From positions 4,560,103 to 4,624,102 of the forward strand of contig NZ_CP021913.1 in the NCBI RefSeq assembly GCF_002814095.1: a stretch of 64,000 nt of DNA, written 5' to 3'. The DNA is from Sagittula sp. P11. Its GTDB lineage: Bacteria; Pseudomonadota; Alphaproteobacteria; Rhodobacterales; Rhodobacteraceae. The notes under the pieces were generated by a model that saw only the letters and a program-made list of their open reading frames with translations, was not told the DNA's origin and made no database searches. Below, piece by piece: positions 8,468 through 17,465 of this stretch (position 1 is its first letter; each line of letters begins with the position of its first letter). A program made the position numbers and the translations under genes.

Positions 8468-10936
8468 ATGGCCACACTGTTCCGCTGGCTCCTCCGTCTG
8501 ACCACCGCGCTGCTGATCGTTGCGCTGGTCGGGATCCTGCTGGTTCGCCATCTCGCCGTGCGCTCCCTGCCCGAATACGACAAGACCCGGCCCACCGCCG
8601 GGATCACCGCCGACATCGAGATCGTGCGCGACAACAACGCCGTGCCGCACATCATGGCGCTGTCGGACCGCGACGCCTTCTTCGGGCTGGGCTACGTGCA
8701 CGCGCAGGACCGCCTCTGGCAGATGATGCTGCTGCGGCGCACCGCGCAGGGCCGCCTGTCCGAGATCTTCGGGTCGAGGACCGTGCGCACCGACACGCTC
8801 CTGCGGCGGCTCGACCTTTACGCGCTCTCGGTCGCCTCGGTGCAGCACCAGGACCCGCGCACCCTCGACGCGCTCGAGGCCTATGCCGCCGGCGTCAACG
8901 CCCGCATCTCCGAGATCAACGCCGAGGCGCTGGGGCGCGGCGCGCCGGAGTTCTTCCTCTTCGACGCGAACCTGCCGCCATGGCAGCCCGCCGACAGCAT
9001 CGCCATCGTCAAGCTGATGGCCCTGCAACTGACCGGCCACATCGGCGAGGAGGTGCTGCGCGCCCGCACCTCCCTGATGCTCGACGACGACACGCGCCTT
9101 TCCGACATCCTGCCCGACATACCCGGCGAGGCGATCGCCGCGCTGCCGGAATACGCCTCGCTCTTCCCCGACAGCGACCTGCCGCGCTACGCCGCAGCCA
9201 CCACGCCGCCCGACCCGTTCCTGCCCGCCGTCCCGCCGCGCGGGCTTGCCGGCGCGTCGAACGCCTGGGCCGCGGCGCCGGACCGCTCCGCCTCCCGCGG
9301 GACGCTGCTGGCCAACGACCCGCACCTCGGGCTGACCGCGCCGTCGGTCTGGTATCTCGCCCGGATGCAGCTCCAGTCCGGCGGGGTCATCGGCGGCTCG
9401 ATCCCCGGCATCCCCGCGATCATGGTCGGCCGGTCCGAGCACATCGCCTTCGGCCTCACCTCCTCCTACCTCGACGACCAGGACCTGCACATCGAGCAGG
9501 TGAACCCCGACAATCCCGAAGAGGTGCTGACCCCCGAGGGCTACAAGCCCTTCCGCACCCGCAAGTCGATCATCGACATCAAGGACGAGGCGCCGATCAC
9601 CATCACCCTGCGCTTCACCGAGAACGGCCCCGTCCTGCCCGGCTCGCAGTACGACCTCGAAACCATCACGCCGCCGGGGCATGTCGTCTCGCTCAACTGG
9701 ACCGCGCTCTCGGCCGAGGACACCTCGATCTCCGCCGCCGTCGGCCTGATGATGGCGCAGGACGTCTCCGAGGCGATCGAGGTCTCGCGCGCCTATGTCG
9801 CCCCCTCGCAGAACCTCACCCTGATCGACGACACCACCGTCGCGATGAAGCTGGTGGGCCAGATGCCGCGCCGCGACCCCAATCATCAAAGCCAGGGCCG
9901 CCTGCCCTCGCCCGGCTGGATCGCGGCGAATCGCTGGCAGGGCGTGCTGCCCTATTCGCAGAACCCCGAATTCCTCGCCCCGCGCGGCGGCATCGTCGGC
10001 AACACCAACAACAAGACCGTCGACCGGCCCTTCCCCGACCACGTCTCCTTCGACTGGGGCGACAGCCAGCGCATCCAGCGCTGGAAGACGCTGATGCAGG
10101 GCCGCAAGGTGCACACCCGCGACAGCTTCATCGAGGCGCAGCTCGACACCGTGTCGCCCGCCGCCCGCACGCTCCTGCCGCTGATCGGCCGCGATCTCTG
10201 GTACACCACCGAGGCCGCCCCAGAAGGCACGCCCGAACGCCGCCGCCAGCGGGCGCTGGCGCTCCTCGCCGAATGGAACGGCGAGATGAACGAACACATG
10301 CCGGAACCGCTGATCTACGCCGCATGGCTGCGCGCGCTGCAGGAACGGCTGATCCGCGACAACCTCGGCCCGCTCGCCGACGAATACACCCACGTGGAGC
10401 CGCTCTTCATCGAGCGCGTCTTCCGCAACATCGACGGCGCGGCGTGGTGGTGCGACGTGATCCGCTCCGCCAAGATCGAAAGCTGCTCCGACATCGCACG
10501 GCTGGCGCTGGACGACGCGCTGATCTGGATCGACGAGACATACGGCACCCAGCTCGAGGCACTGCGCTGGGGCGACGCCCACGTGGCGATCCACCGCCAC
10601 ACGGTTCTGGGCGACATCCCCCTCGTGCGGACCTTCGTGAACATCCGCCAGAACACCTCCGGCGGCGACTTCACCCTGCAGCGCGGGCGCACCGCGGGCA
10701 CCGGGCCCGAACCCTTCGCCAACGTGCACGCGGCGGGGTATCGCGGCGTCTACGACTTCGCCGATCCGGACAGCTCGGTCTTCATCATGTCGACCGGGCA
10801 GTCAGGCCACCCGCTCTCGCGCCACTACGACGACCTTGGGCAGCTCTGGCGGCGCGGCGAATACATCCCCATGTCGCTCGACATCAACCTCGCGCGCGCC
10901 GCGGCCACCGGCATCACCCGGCTCGTGAAGCCGTGA
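8468..10936 (+). CDS. penicillin acylase family protein (N-terminal nucleophile amidohydrolase)
   Basis: An 822-residue precursor with an N-terminal hydrophobic anchor or signal segment (about residues 8-28). It has the family hallmark GASNAWA, in which Ser264 would become the new N-terminus after self-cleavage, giving alpha and beta subunits. LANDPHLGL (about 282) and HIAFGLTSSYLDDQD are conserved substrate-site segments. Relatives hydrolyse penicillins, acyl-homoserine lactones or cyclic lipopeptides in the periplasm; the substrate cannot be assigned. Start ATG 8468 follows AGGAGAAGGAA. Its stop overlaps the next gene by 4 bp (GTGA), so the two are translationally coupled. Confidence 0.85.
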   Translation: MATLFRWLLRLTTALLIVALVGILLVRHLAVRSLPEYDKTRPTAGITADIEIVRDNNAVPHIMALSDRDAFFGLGYVHAQDRLWQMMLLRRTAQGRLSEIFGSRTVRTDTLLRRLDLYALSVASVQHQDPRTLDALEAYAAGVNARISEINAEALGRGAPEFFLFDANLPPWQPADSIAIVKLMALQLTGHIGEEVLRARTSLMLDDDTRLSDILPDIPGEAIAALPEYASLFPDSDLPRYAAATTPPDPFLPAVPPRGLAGASNAWAAAPDRSASRGTLLANDPHLGLTAPSVWYLARMQLQSGGVIGGSIPGIPAIMVGRSEHIAFGLTSSYLDDQDLHIEQVNPDNPEEVLTPEGYKPFRTRKSIIDIKDEAPITITLRFTENGPVLPGSQYDLETITPPGHVVSLNWTALSAEDTSISAAVGLMMAQDVSEAIEVSRAYVAPSQNLTLIDDTTVAMKLVGQMPRRDPNHQSQGRLPSPGWIAANRWQGVLPYSQNPEFLAPRGGIVGNTNNKTVDRPFPDHVSFDWGDSQRIQRWKTLMQGRKVHTRDSFIEAQLDTVSPAARTLLPLIGRDLWYTTEAAPEGTPERRRQRALALLAEWNGEMNEHMPEPLIYAAWLRALQERLIRDNLGPLADEYTHVEPLFIERVFRNIDGAAWWCDVIRSAKIESCSDIARLALDDALIWIDETYGTQLEALRWGDAHVAIHRHTVLGDIPLVRTFVNIRQNTSGGDFTLQRGRTAGTGPEPFANVHAAGYRGVYDFADPDSSVFIMSTGQSGHPLSRHYDDLGQLWRRGEYIPMSLDINLARAAATGITRLVKP

Positions 10937-11838
10937 TCTCCCCGGCGGAGGCGGAGCCCGGGGCCGCAGCCGCGCTCAGGGCCATGGGCCTGCGTGACAC
11001 CCTCCGGCCGCTCCGCCCGGACGCCCCGCCGGGACAGGCGCAGCTCTTCCGCGCAGGCGCATTGCTGATAAAGGTCTACAGCCCCGAGGCCGCCGACCGC
11101 GCGCTGCGGCAGGCCACCCGGCAACAGGCTCTGGCAGAGGCGATGGCCGACGGCCCGCACCGCGTGCCCCCGGTGCTGTATGCCGAAGACGCCACCCTCG
11201 TGATGCCATGGATCGACGGGACCGACCTCGCCACGCTGCACGGCAGGGGCACCGACACCGGCACGCTTGCCGGTCGCTGGCTCGACCGCTTCCACGGGCT
11301 CAGCCGCCGCCGCTTTCCCTTCCGCCCGACGGGCCACGTCAACTGGCTCGACCGGCTGGTCGGGCAGGCGCAGGCGGGCGACCGTACCATCCCCGACCTG
11401 CCCGCCTTCACCGACGCCGTCCGCCGGACGCAGGCCATGGCCGACGCCGCGCGCAAACAGAAGGCCACCCGCGCCGTCACCCACCGCGACATGACGCTCT
11501 CGAACCTCCTGCACGACGGCAGCGTCACATGGGGCATCGACGTGGAGAACACGCGCGAGGACGAGCCGCTGCGCGATCTCTTCACCCTCGCGCTCGACCT
11601 CGCCACCCTGCCCGTCCCGCGCGGCCCCGGCACGCTGGTCGCGGCCTACGGCGACACGCACACCGCGCCGCCGGTGCATGCCTTCCTGCAACGCTGCTTC
11701 TGTCACTGGGTCTGGGCCAACACGCCGCCCGCGCCTTCCCGCAGGCAGGCGGCCAGGCTGGCCGCCGCGCGCAGCCACCTCGAGACCGGGCAGCCGGTCT
11801 TCACGCAAGTGCCGGGGGCCGGTGCGGCATTTTCGTAG
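10933..11838 (+). CDS. aminoglycoside phosphotransferase-like kinase
   Basis: A 301-residue protein with the phosphotransferase catalytic loop THRDMTLSNLL (Asp186) followed by WGIDVEN, the metal-binding Asp of the APH/RIO-like kinase fold. The N-terminal lobe is short, with LLIKVY as the likely ATP-binding lysine strand. Start GTG 10933 overlaps the stop of the penicillin-acylase gene as GTGA. Relatives phosphorylate small molecules, lipopolysaccharide sugars or proteins. The coupling to a periplasmic hydrolase is the only hint of role. No antibiotic-resistance claim can be supported from sequence alone. Confidence 0.75.
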   Translation: MISPAEAEPGAAAALRAMGLRDTLRPLRPDAPPGQAQLFRAGALLIKVYSPEAADRALRQATRQQALAEAMADGPHRVPPVLYAEDATLVMPWIDGTDLATLHGRGTDTGTLAGRWLDRFHGLSRRRFPFRPTGHVNWLDRLVGQAQAGDRTIPDLPAFTDAVRRTQAMADAARKQKATRAVTHRDMTLSNLLHDGSVTWGIDVENTREDEPLRDLFTLALDLATLPVPRGPGTLVAAYGDTHTAPPVHAFLQRCFCHWVWANTPPAPSRRQAARLAAARSHLETGQPVFTQVPGAGAAFS

Positions 11839-11940
11839 GGTGGGCGTTCCGGCCCCGCGGGCCGGGTTGGCCACCATCCCCCGCCGCGCCCGATTGCCGC
11901 GTTAACCACGTTTTCCCACGCCCGGGGGCAAAAGGTTACC

Positions 11941-11974
11941 AACCGGCCGGTTCGGACCCCCGAAACGGCCGGTT
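11941..11974. repeat. long imperfect hairpin in the 284-bp gap before hflX
   Basis: AACCGGCCG pairs with CGGCCGGTT and, after one mismatched pair, TTCGG pairs with CCGAA around a 4-base loop. No T-run follows on either strand, so it is not a typical terminator. It lies between the convergent kinase gene and hflX, where bidirectional termination would be useful. The rest of the gap (11839-12122) shows nothing I recognise. Confidence 0.5.
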
Positions 11975-12122
11975 CACCCCTTACAGGCCGGAAACCTTGC
12001 TGAAAAAACCGGAAATCGTTGTGGGGCTGCCGGGGCTGTCCCACAAGACCTGCCCGTTGCATCGCCGCCGCGCGGCGTCTTAACCCCGCCGCGCGCACCG
12101 TTAAGCATGGCAGGGTTAACGC

Positions 12123-13376
12123 CTAGAGCTGACCGAAACGCGCCCGGTCCCGCGCCGACCATGTCACGGTCACCTCGTAGCCGTCGTCGGTCTGGTGCTC
12201 TTCCTCGACCAGCCCCTTCTCGAACAGCCACGCCCGCTTGCGCCCCTCGTCGAAGCCAAGCGTCAGCGCATCCGTCCGACGCTCTTCGCCAAGCGCCTCC
12301 GTCACCGCGTCGAGGAAACCGTCCAGCCCCTCTCCGGTCACGGCCGAGACCGCGAAAATGCTCTTGTCCCGGTCCGCGCGGGCTTCGGTCGCGACTTTAA
12401 CGTCGCCCTCCAACCTGTCGATCTTGTTCCACAATTCGATCTGCGGCGTATCCTCGTCGACGCCCAGCCCGGTGAGGATCGTCCTCACGTCCTCGGCCTG
12501 CGCCTCGGTCTCCGGATGGGAGATGTCGCGCACATGCACGATCACATCGGCGGCCAGGACCTCCTCCAGCGTGGCCCGGAAGGCCGCCACCAGTTCGGTC
12601 GGCAGATCGCTGATGAAACCCACCGTGTCCGACAGGATCACATCTGCGCCCGTGGGCAGGCGCACCGCCCGCATGGTCGGGTCGAGCGTGGCGAAAAGCA
12701 TGTCCTTCGCCATCACCTCTGCACCCGTCAAACGGTTGAAAAGGGTGGATTTTCCGGCGTTCGTATAGCCCACCAGCGCGACGATCGGATAAGGCACCTT
12801 GGCCCGCGCCTTGCGGTGCAGCTCACGGGTTTTGACCACCTTGTCGAGCTGCCTACGCAGCCGCACCAGCTGCTCGTCGATGGCCCTCCGGTCCGCCTCG
12901 ATCTGCGTCTCGCCCGGACCGCCGACGAATCCCAGCCCGCCCCGCTGCCGTTCGAGGTGGGTCCAGGCCCTGACCAGCCGCGTCCGCTGGTAGCTCAGCG
13001 CCGCCATCTCGACCTGCAGCACACCTTCCCGCGTCGCCGCGCGGTCGCTGAAGATCTCGAGGATCAGACCCGTCCGGTCCAGCAGCTTGACCTTCCACTC
13101 GCGTTCAAGGTTACGCTGCTGCACGGGCGTCACCGGGCCGTCGACCAGCACCAGCTCCACCTCGTTTTCGAGGATCAACTCCTTGAGTTCGCTGATCTTT
13201 CCCGAACCGAACAGCATGCCGGGATGCGGGTCGCGCAAGGGCACGACTGTTTCCCCCACGACCTCCAGGTCGGGGAGCGCGCGCGCCAGCGACACCGCCT
13301 CCTCCAGCGCCATTTCGGGATCGCGACGCCGGTCCGGAGTACGGATGTTCGGATGCAGAACCCAGGCGCGGGTCAC
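12123..13376 (-). CDS. hflX: ribosome-associated GTPase HflX
   Basis: A 417-residue protein with the HflX N-terminal domain (residues 1-190, containing SGK and the glycine-rich GGLGFVGGPGETQIEADRR region) and a G domain: G1 GYTNAGKST (203-211), G3 DTVG and G4 NKID. HflX splits stalled ribosomes and acts on heat-stressed 50S subunits. It lies directly downstream of hfq, the classical hfq-hflX order. The called start is GTG 13376. An in-frame CTG at 13397-13395 overlaps the hfq stop (CTGA) and would add seven residues, so the true start is uncertain. Confidence 0.93.
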   Translation of the reverse strand: MTRAWVLHPNIRTPDRRRDPEMALEEAVSLARALPDLEVVGETVVPLRDPHPGMLFGSGKISELKELILENEVELVLVDGPVTPVQQRNLEREWKVKLLDRTGLILEIFSDRAATREGVLQVEMAALSYQRTRLVRAWTHLERQRGGLGFVGGPGETQIEADRRAIDEQLVRLRRQLDKVVKTRELHRKARAKVPYPIVALVGYTNAGKSTLFNRLTGAEVMAKDMLFATLDPTMRAVRLPTGADVILSDTVGFISDLPTELVAAFRATLEEVLAADVIVHVRDISHPETEAQAEDVRTILTGLGVDEDTPQIELWNKIDRLEGDVKVATEARADRDKSIFAVSAVTGEGLDGFLDAVTEALGEERRTDALTLGFDEGRKRAWLFEKGLVEEEHQTDDGYEVTVTWSARDRARFGQL

Positions 13377-13393
13377 ATGAGGGTCATGTTCCC

Positions 13394-13630
13394 TCAGTTG
13401 TCTTCCCCGTCGTAGAGGTTGATCGGCTGACCCGGCATGATCGTGGAGATCGCGTGCTTGTACACAAGCTGCGACTGCCCGTCCCGGCGCAGCAGGACGC
13501 AGAAGTTGTCGAACCAGGTGATGACACCCTGCAACTTCACGCCGTTGATCAGGAACACCGTCACCGGCACCTTCGTCTTGCGAACGTGGTTGAGGAATGC
13601 GTCCTGAAGGTTCTGTCTGTCGGAAGCCAT
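13394..13630 (-). CDS. hfq: RNA chaperone Hfq
   Basis: A 78-residue Sm-like protein, nearly invariant with other Hfq: [13 protein letters not shown] (helix 1), [13 protein letters not shown] (Sm1) and [10 protein letters not shown] (Sm2, here YKHA in place of YKHAIST variants). It forms hexamers that pair small RNAs with mRNAs. The ATG at 13630 gives the standard MASDRQ start and has AAGG upstream. The reading frame stays open for 45 codons upstream to a GTG overlapping the trkH stop, but that part has no Hfq similarity. It is followed by hflX. Confidence 0.97.
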   Translation of the reverse strand: MASDRQNLQDAFLNHVRKTKVPVTVFLINGVKLQGVITWFDNFCVLLRRDGQSQLVYKHAISTIMPGQPINLYDGEDN

Positions 13631-13757
13631 TGGTTTGCCTTTGTTCTTGCCTTTGGCCCGTCCCTCGGGGCCGCCCACACCTTCGGGAGTATGCGTTGCC
13701 ACCTCCGGAGTTTCCAGACGCAATTTCAAGGTTTTTCGCACCCGCGGTGCCTCTGTG

Positions 13758-15266
13758 TCATCCACGCCAACTCTCCGGGCTGAGCATCACGATCACGGCC
13801 AGCAGTTCAAGCCGGCCAAGCACCATCGCACCGCACAGGATAACCTTTGCATGCCACGCATGGGCGCCGAGGTCTATGGCCGTCGATGGCGCAACGTCAA
13901 TCAGCGGGCCGGTGTTGGCCAGAGTGGCAATCGTCAGCACCGTGGCCTGCTCGAAGTCCAGCCCGTAAAGCCCGAGGATCATTGTCAAAAGCGACAAGGT
14001 GACAGCGAAGAGCATGAAGAAGACCCAGGCGATGAAGGCGCCCTCCCGCCGCATCCTCCGCCCCAGAAGCCCGGCCCCGCCGACGGAGGACGGGTGCACC
14101 AGCCGCTCGATCTCGCGCTGGCCGTTGAGGTAGAGCGCATAGACCCGCAGAAGCTTCACGCCCCCTGCGGTCGTCGCCACGCCGCCACCCAGCAACGCCA
14201 GCCCCATCAGGATGATCCCCGGCGTCGACAGGCCCGACCAGTCCTGCGCCGTGGCCCATTCCGAGCTGAGAAAACCGTTTGTCGTCAGGAAGCTGGCCGC
14301 GGTGAACAGCCCGCCCCACAGCGCCTTGAGCCCTGCCAGCGCGTTCTGTTCGTCGCCGATTTCCAACGCCGCCGACCAATGCCGCGCAAACAGCACCAGC
14401 GGGACGACGACGATGATCAGCAGACCCAGCCGGAATTCCGCGTCGTAATACAACCCCCGCTCGTTCCGCGTGTCGGAGGAGAACGTCTGCCGCGACAAGG
14501 CGAAGGCGAGGAACAGGAACAGGATCGCCTCGCCCCAGATGCCGCTCGGCGCATTCTCGACGCCGCCGATGGGGGATATGCCCGAGGTCGACATCACCGA
14601 CATGGCATGCGTCAGCGCCACCAGCGGCGGATCGCCCGCCACCAGCAGCATCACCGCCAGCGCCATGGTCAGCCCGATGTAGAGCGGCACAAGCGCCTCG
14701 ACGCTGCGCATCAGACGGTGGCCGGGGTTCGACGTCGTGCTGCGTGCCACCCCCGGCAGGATCGCCTGCCCCGGTTCGCCCGCCGCCGTCACCTCGAACC
14801 CACCCAGTGCCAGCGGTGCCAGGATGGCGGAGGCCGCGACCCACATCAGCATCCCGCCCAGCCAGCCGACCTGCGCACGCCACAGGTGCTCCGGGCCGGA
14901 CAGGCGCGTCGGGTCGAACAGGGTGGCGCCGGTGGTCGTGAAGCTCGACACCATCTCGAAGTAGGCGCTGTCGAATGTGGTCGTGCGCACCGCCTCGTAG
15001 AAGGGCACAGCCATCATCAGCGGCAGCAGAAGGAACCCCGCGGCCAGCGCAAGCAACTGACGCATGGCACTTTTGTTGTGCTCGCGGTTGGACATCGCGA
15101 CGGCGATCAGCGTGGTCAGCACCAGCCCGATGATCGCCGCGTAGAAGAAGCTGCGGGAATCGTGGAATTCCTCGATCGCCAGCGCGTAGGCTGCGGGCAG
15201 GAACATCGACACCGAGGTCAGCCCCATCAGCAACAGGAACAACGGCAGGCGCAGCAGCACGGTCAT
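13758..15266 (-). CDS. trkH: Trk potassium uptake membrane subunit TrkH
   Basis: A 502-residue integral membrane protein built of four pore-loop repeats of the TrkH/KtrB type. The first filter region reads [10 protein letters not shown] (about residues 107-116) and a later one TSGISPIGG, matching the glycine-containing selectivity filters of the family. It forms the potassium-translocating pore gated by TrkA. It is co-directed with trkA, 57 bp downstream of it, so trkA-trkH form one unit running into hfq-hflX. Confidence 0.93.
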   Translation of the reverse strand: MTVLLRLPLFLLLMGLTSVSMFLPAAYALAIEEFHDSRSFFYAAIIGLVLTTLIAVAMSNREHNKSAMRQLLALAAGFLLLPLMMAVPFYEAVRTTTFDSAYFEMVSSFTTTGATLFDPTRLSGPEHLWRAQVGWLGGMLMWVAASAILAPLALGGFEVTAAGEPGQAILPGVARSTTSNPGHRLMRSVEALVPLYIGLTMALAVMLLVAGDPPLVALTHAMSVMSTSGISPIGGVENAPSGIWGEAILFLFLAFALSRQTFSSDTRNERGLYYDAEFRLGLLIIVVVPLVLFARHWSAALEIGDEQNALAGLKALWGGLFTAASFLTTNGFLSSEWATAQDWSGLSTPGIILMGLALLGGGVATTAGGVKLLRVYALYLNGQREIERLVHPSSVGGAGLLGRRMRREGAFIAWVFFMLFAVTLSLLTMILGLYGLDFEQATVLTIATLANTGPLIDVAPSTAIDLGAHAWHAKVILCGAMVLGRLELLAVIVMLSPESWRG

Positions 15267-15323
15267 GCGCCGGTCTCCGCCGGGCGCCGTTCGGACGGAT
15301 GTGCTGCGCGGCCGGTCATGGGC

Positions 15324-16700
15324 TCAGAAGAAGTCGATGGAGACCTGCAGAAGGCGTTCGACCTCCGGCACGTCGCCCGACAGGCTGAAGAGCACGATCT
15401 GGTCGCCGTCCTCGATCCGCAGCCCGCCGGTGGGTTTGACCACCTTGTCGCCCTTGCGAACCGCCCCCACCAGCACACCTTCGGGGAAGTCGATGTCGCG
15501 GATCATGGCGCCGGCGATGGGCGAGGTCGAGAGAACTTCCGCCTCGATCACCTCCGCCTCCGCATCGCCGATGGAGTAGACAGCGCGCACCTTGCCGTGC
15601 CGGATATGGCGCAGGATCGACGACACGGTGGTGGAGCGCGGGTTGATGTAGGCGTCGATGCCGAGCGGCTCCATCAGCGGCACCAGCGTCGGGTCGTTGA
15701 TGAGGGCGATCACCATGGGACAACCCGCGGCCTTGGCGCGCACTGCCGCCAGCAGGTTCACCTTGTCGTCGTCGGTCACGCAGAGCGCGGCGTCGGCGCG
15801 TTCGATCCCGGCCTCGGACAGCAGCGCCCGGTCGAGCCCGTCGCCGTGCAGGACGATGGTCCGTTCCAGTTCCTCGGCGGCGCGTTCGGCCTGCTTGCGG
15901 TCACGCTCAATGACCTTGGCGCGGATGCGTTCGGTCTTGTTCTCAAGCCGCCGCGCCACCGCAAGGCCGACGTTTCCGCCGCCGACGATCACGACGCGTT
16001 CCTGCTTGCGGTAGGTCTTGCCGAAGATCTCCAGCGCGCGGCCAATGTCGTCGGCGTGCACCATGACATAGGCGCTGTCCCCGGCGAAAAGTTGGTCGCC
16101 GCTTTCGGGTGCGAACAGCGTGCCCTCGCGGCGTATTCCGACCACGACCGCCCGCAGGGTCGAGAACAGGTCGGTCAGCTGCCGCAGCGGCGTGTTGATG
16201 ACCGGCGACTCCGGGTCGATGGACAGCCCCATGAGCTGGGCCTGACCATCGAGGAACTTCTCCGTATCGAAGGCGACCGGTGCCGCAAGCCGCTGCAGCG
16301 CCGCCTCCGCCACTTCGCGTTCGGGCGAGATCACCACGTCGATGGGCATGTGATCGCGCCGGTAAAGATCGGAGTAGATGGCGGTCAGGTAGCTTTCGGC
16401 ACGCAGGCGCGCGATCTTGCGCGGCACGGCAAAGACCGAATGCGCCACCTGGCAGGTCACCATGTTGACCTCGTCCGAGTGGGTCGCGGCGATCACCATG
16501 TCGGCGTCGCGTGCACCGGCACGGTCCAGCACATCGGGGTAGGAGGCGAAACCGGCGATGCCCTGCACGTCGAGCGAATCCGTCGCGCGGCGCACGAGAT
16601 CGGGGTTGCTGTCCACCACGGTCACATCGTTTCGCTCACCGGACAGGTGCCGCGCGATCTGCCAACCGACCTGGCCCGCCCCACAGATGATGACCTTCAT
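15324..16700 (-). CDS. trkA: Trk potassium transporter regulatory subunit TrkA
   Basis: A 458-residue cytosolic protein with two RCK-N/RCK-C units. The first Rossmann fingerprint is IICGAGQVGWQIA (residues 3-15) and the second VIVGGGNVGLAVA (near 234-246). Each is followed by a TrkA_C domain. It binds NAD(H) or ATP and gates the TrkH pore from the cytoplasm. The gene precedes trkH. Confidence 0.95.
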   Translation of the reverse strand: MKVIICGAGQVGWQIARHLSGERNDVTVVDSNPDLVRRATDSLDVQGIAGFASYPDVLDRAGARDADMVIAATHSDEVNMVTCQVAHSVFAVPRKIARLRAESYLTAIYSDLYRRDHMPIDVVISPEREVAEAALQRLAAPVAFDTEKFLDGQAQLMGLSIDPESPVINTPLRQLTDLFSTLRAVVVGIRREGTLFAPESGDQLFAGDSAYVMVHADDIGRALEIFGKTYRKQERVVIVGGGNVGLAVARRLENKTERIRAKVIERDRKQAERAAEELERTIVLHGDGLDRALLSEAGIERADAALCVTDDDKVNLLAAVRAKAAGCPMVIALINDPTLVPLMEPLGIDAYINPRSTTVSSILRHIRHGKVRAVYSIGDAEAEVIEAEVLSTSPIAGAMIRDIDFPEGVLVGAVRKGDKVVKPTGGLRIEDGDQIVLFSLSGDVPEVERLLQVSIDFF

Positions 16701-16825
16701 GGCCCGACCTCACAGGTTTTCCACCGGCATGACACGCACACGACACCTCGTCAACGTCTTGGGCGTGTGGCGCGGCGGCCGGTTCCCGCACCGATCCATC
16801 AGTGCCCGGACCGCCGCGAACGCGA

Positions 16826-17434
16826 TCACCGTCCTTCGGCGACCCGTGCCTGCCATTCTCGTTTCCAGGCAAAGACTTCCTCGCGGGAATCCCAGTGGTA
16901 GCGCGGGTCTTCGAGCGTCTTGCTCCACCACAGCCGGCCCATGCCCTGCCGCCACGGGTCAAGAACGATGCCCTGCTCGAAACTCGCGCCCTTAGCCGAG
17001 ACGATCAGCACCGAATGCTCCAGCGAGATGTTGCGCGAATTGGCGATGGCACGGTGCAGGTCGATGGTCTGCAGGTCCAGCCGCCACATGGCGCGCTGCA
17101 GGTCGTCAGCCCAGTCCTTGCACAGCCCGCGCGGCTTCAGCCCGTGGTTCACCTTCATGTTGTGGATCAGCGGGGGATCGACGACATCCCATTCCTTTGC
17201 CCAGACCAGCGGTTCCCGCACCGCGACCTCGGCCACGCGCTGCGCCTCTGCCGGGTCGATGCCCGGTCCGAGCGCGAGGATGTCCCGCTTGAGCGACTCG
17301 ATCTTCGCCGCCTCGGCCGATTGCGTCGCGGCAAAGTTCATCGCCTCCGCCGGCACACGCTGGTCCGTGGGCATGCCACACCCGGCCAGCCCCATGCTCA
17401 GCAGGCACAGGCCCGCCACCAAAGTCCGTTTCAT
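16826..17434 (-). CDS. conserved lipoprotein of unknown function
   Basis: A 202-residue protein with a lipoprotein signal: MKRTLVAGLCLLSMGLAGC with the lipobox LAGC (Cys19). It is then soluble, with a conserved-looking LCKDWADDL segment and many tryptophans in the C-terminal half (LWWSKTL, RYHWDSREEVFAWKREW). I do not recognise a characterised family. ATG 17434 places the signal peptide at the N-terminus; the longer in-frame extension is Arg-rich and unlikely to be translated. It lies between ntrX and trkA. Confidence 0.75.
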   Translation of the reverse strand: MKRTLVAGLCLLSMGLAGCGMPTDQRVPAEAMNFAATQSAEAAKIESLKRDILALGPGIDPAEAQRVAEVAVREPLVWAKEWDVVDPPLIHNMKVNHGLKPRGLCKDWADDLQRAMWRLDLQTIDLHRAIANSRNISLEHSVLIVSAKGASFEQGIVLDPWRQGMGRLWWSKTLEDPRYHWDSREEVFAWKREWQARVAEGR

Positions 17435-17465
17435 CACTGCCTCGTCTGCCTCTTCCGCGCGCCGC

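Noticed and set aside
8980..10932. A plus-strand frame running through the penicillin-acylase gene into the kinase frame
   Set aside because: The upstream part is a shadow; only the part from the GTG at 10933 matches a real kinase.
10933..11838. Aminoglycoside resistance gene
   Set aside because: The catalytic loop is shared by many small-molecule and lipid kinases; nothing shows an antibiotic substrate.
13635..16901. A 1088-codon open frame on the plus strand, antisense to hfq, trkH and trkA
   Set aside because: It is a shadow frame of GC-rich coding sequence. The minus strand encodes clear TrkH, TrkA and Hfq, and the plus frame has low-complexity His/Arg/Gln/Pro-rich sequence without homology.
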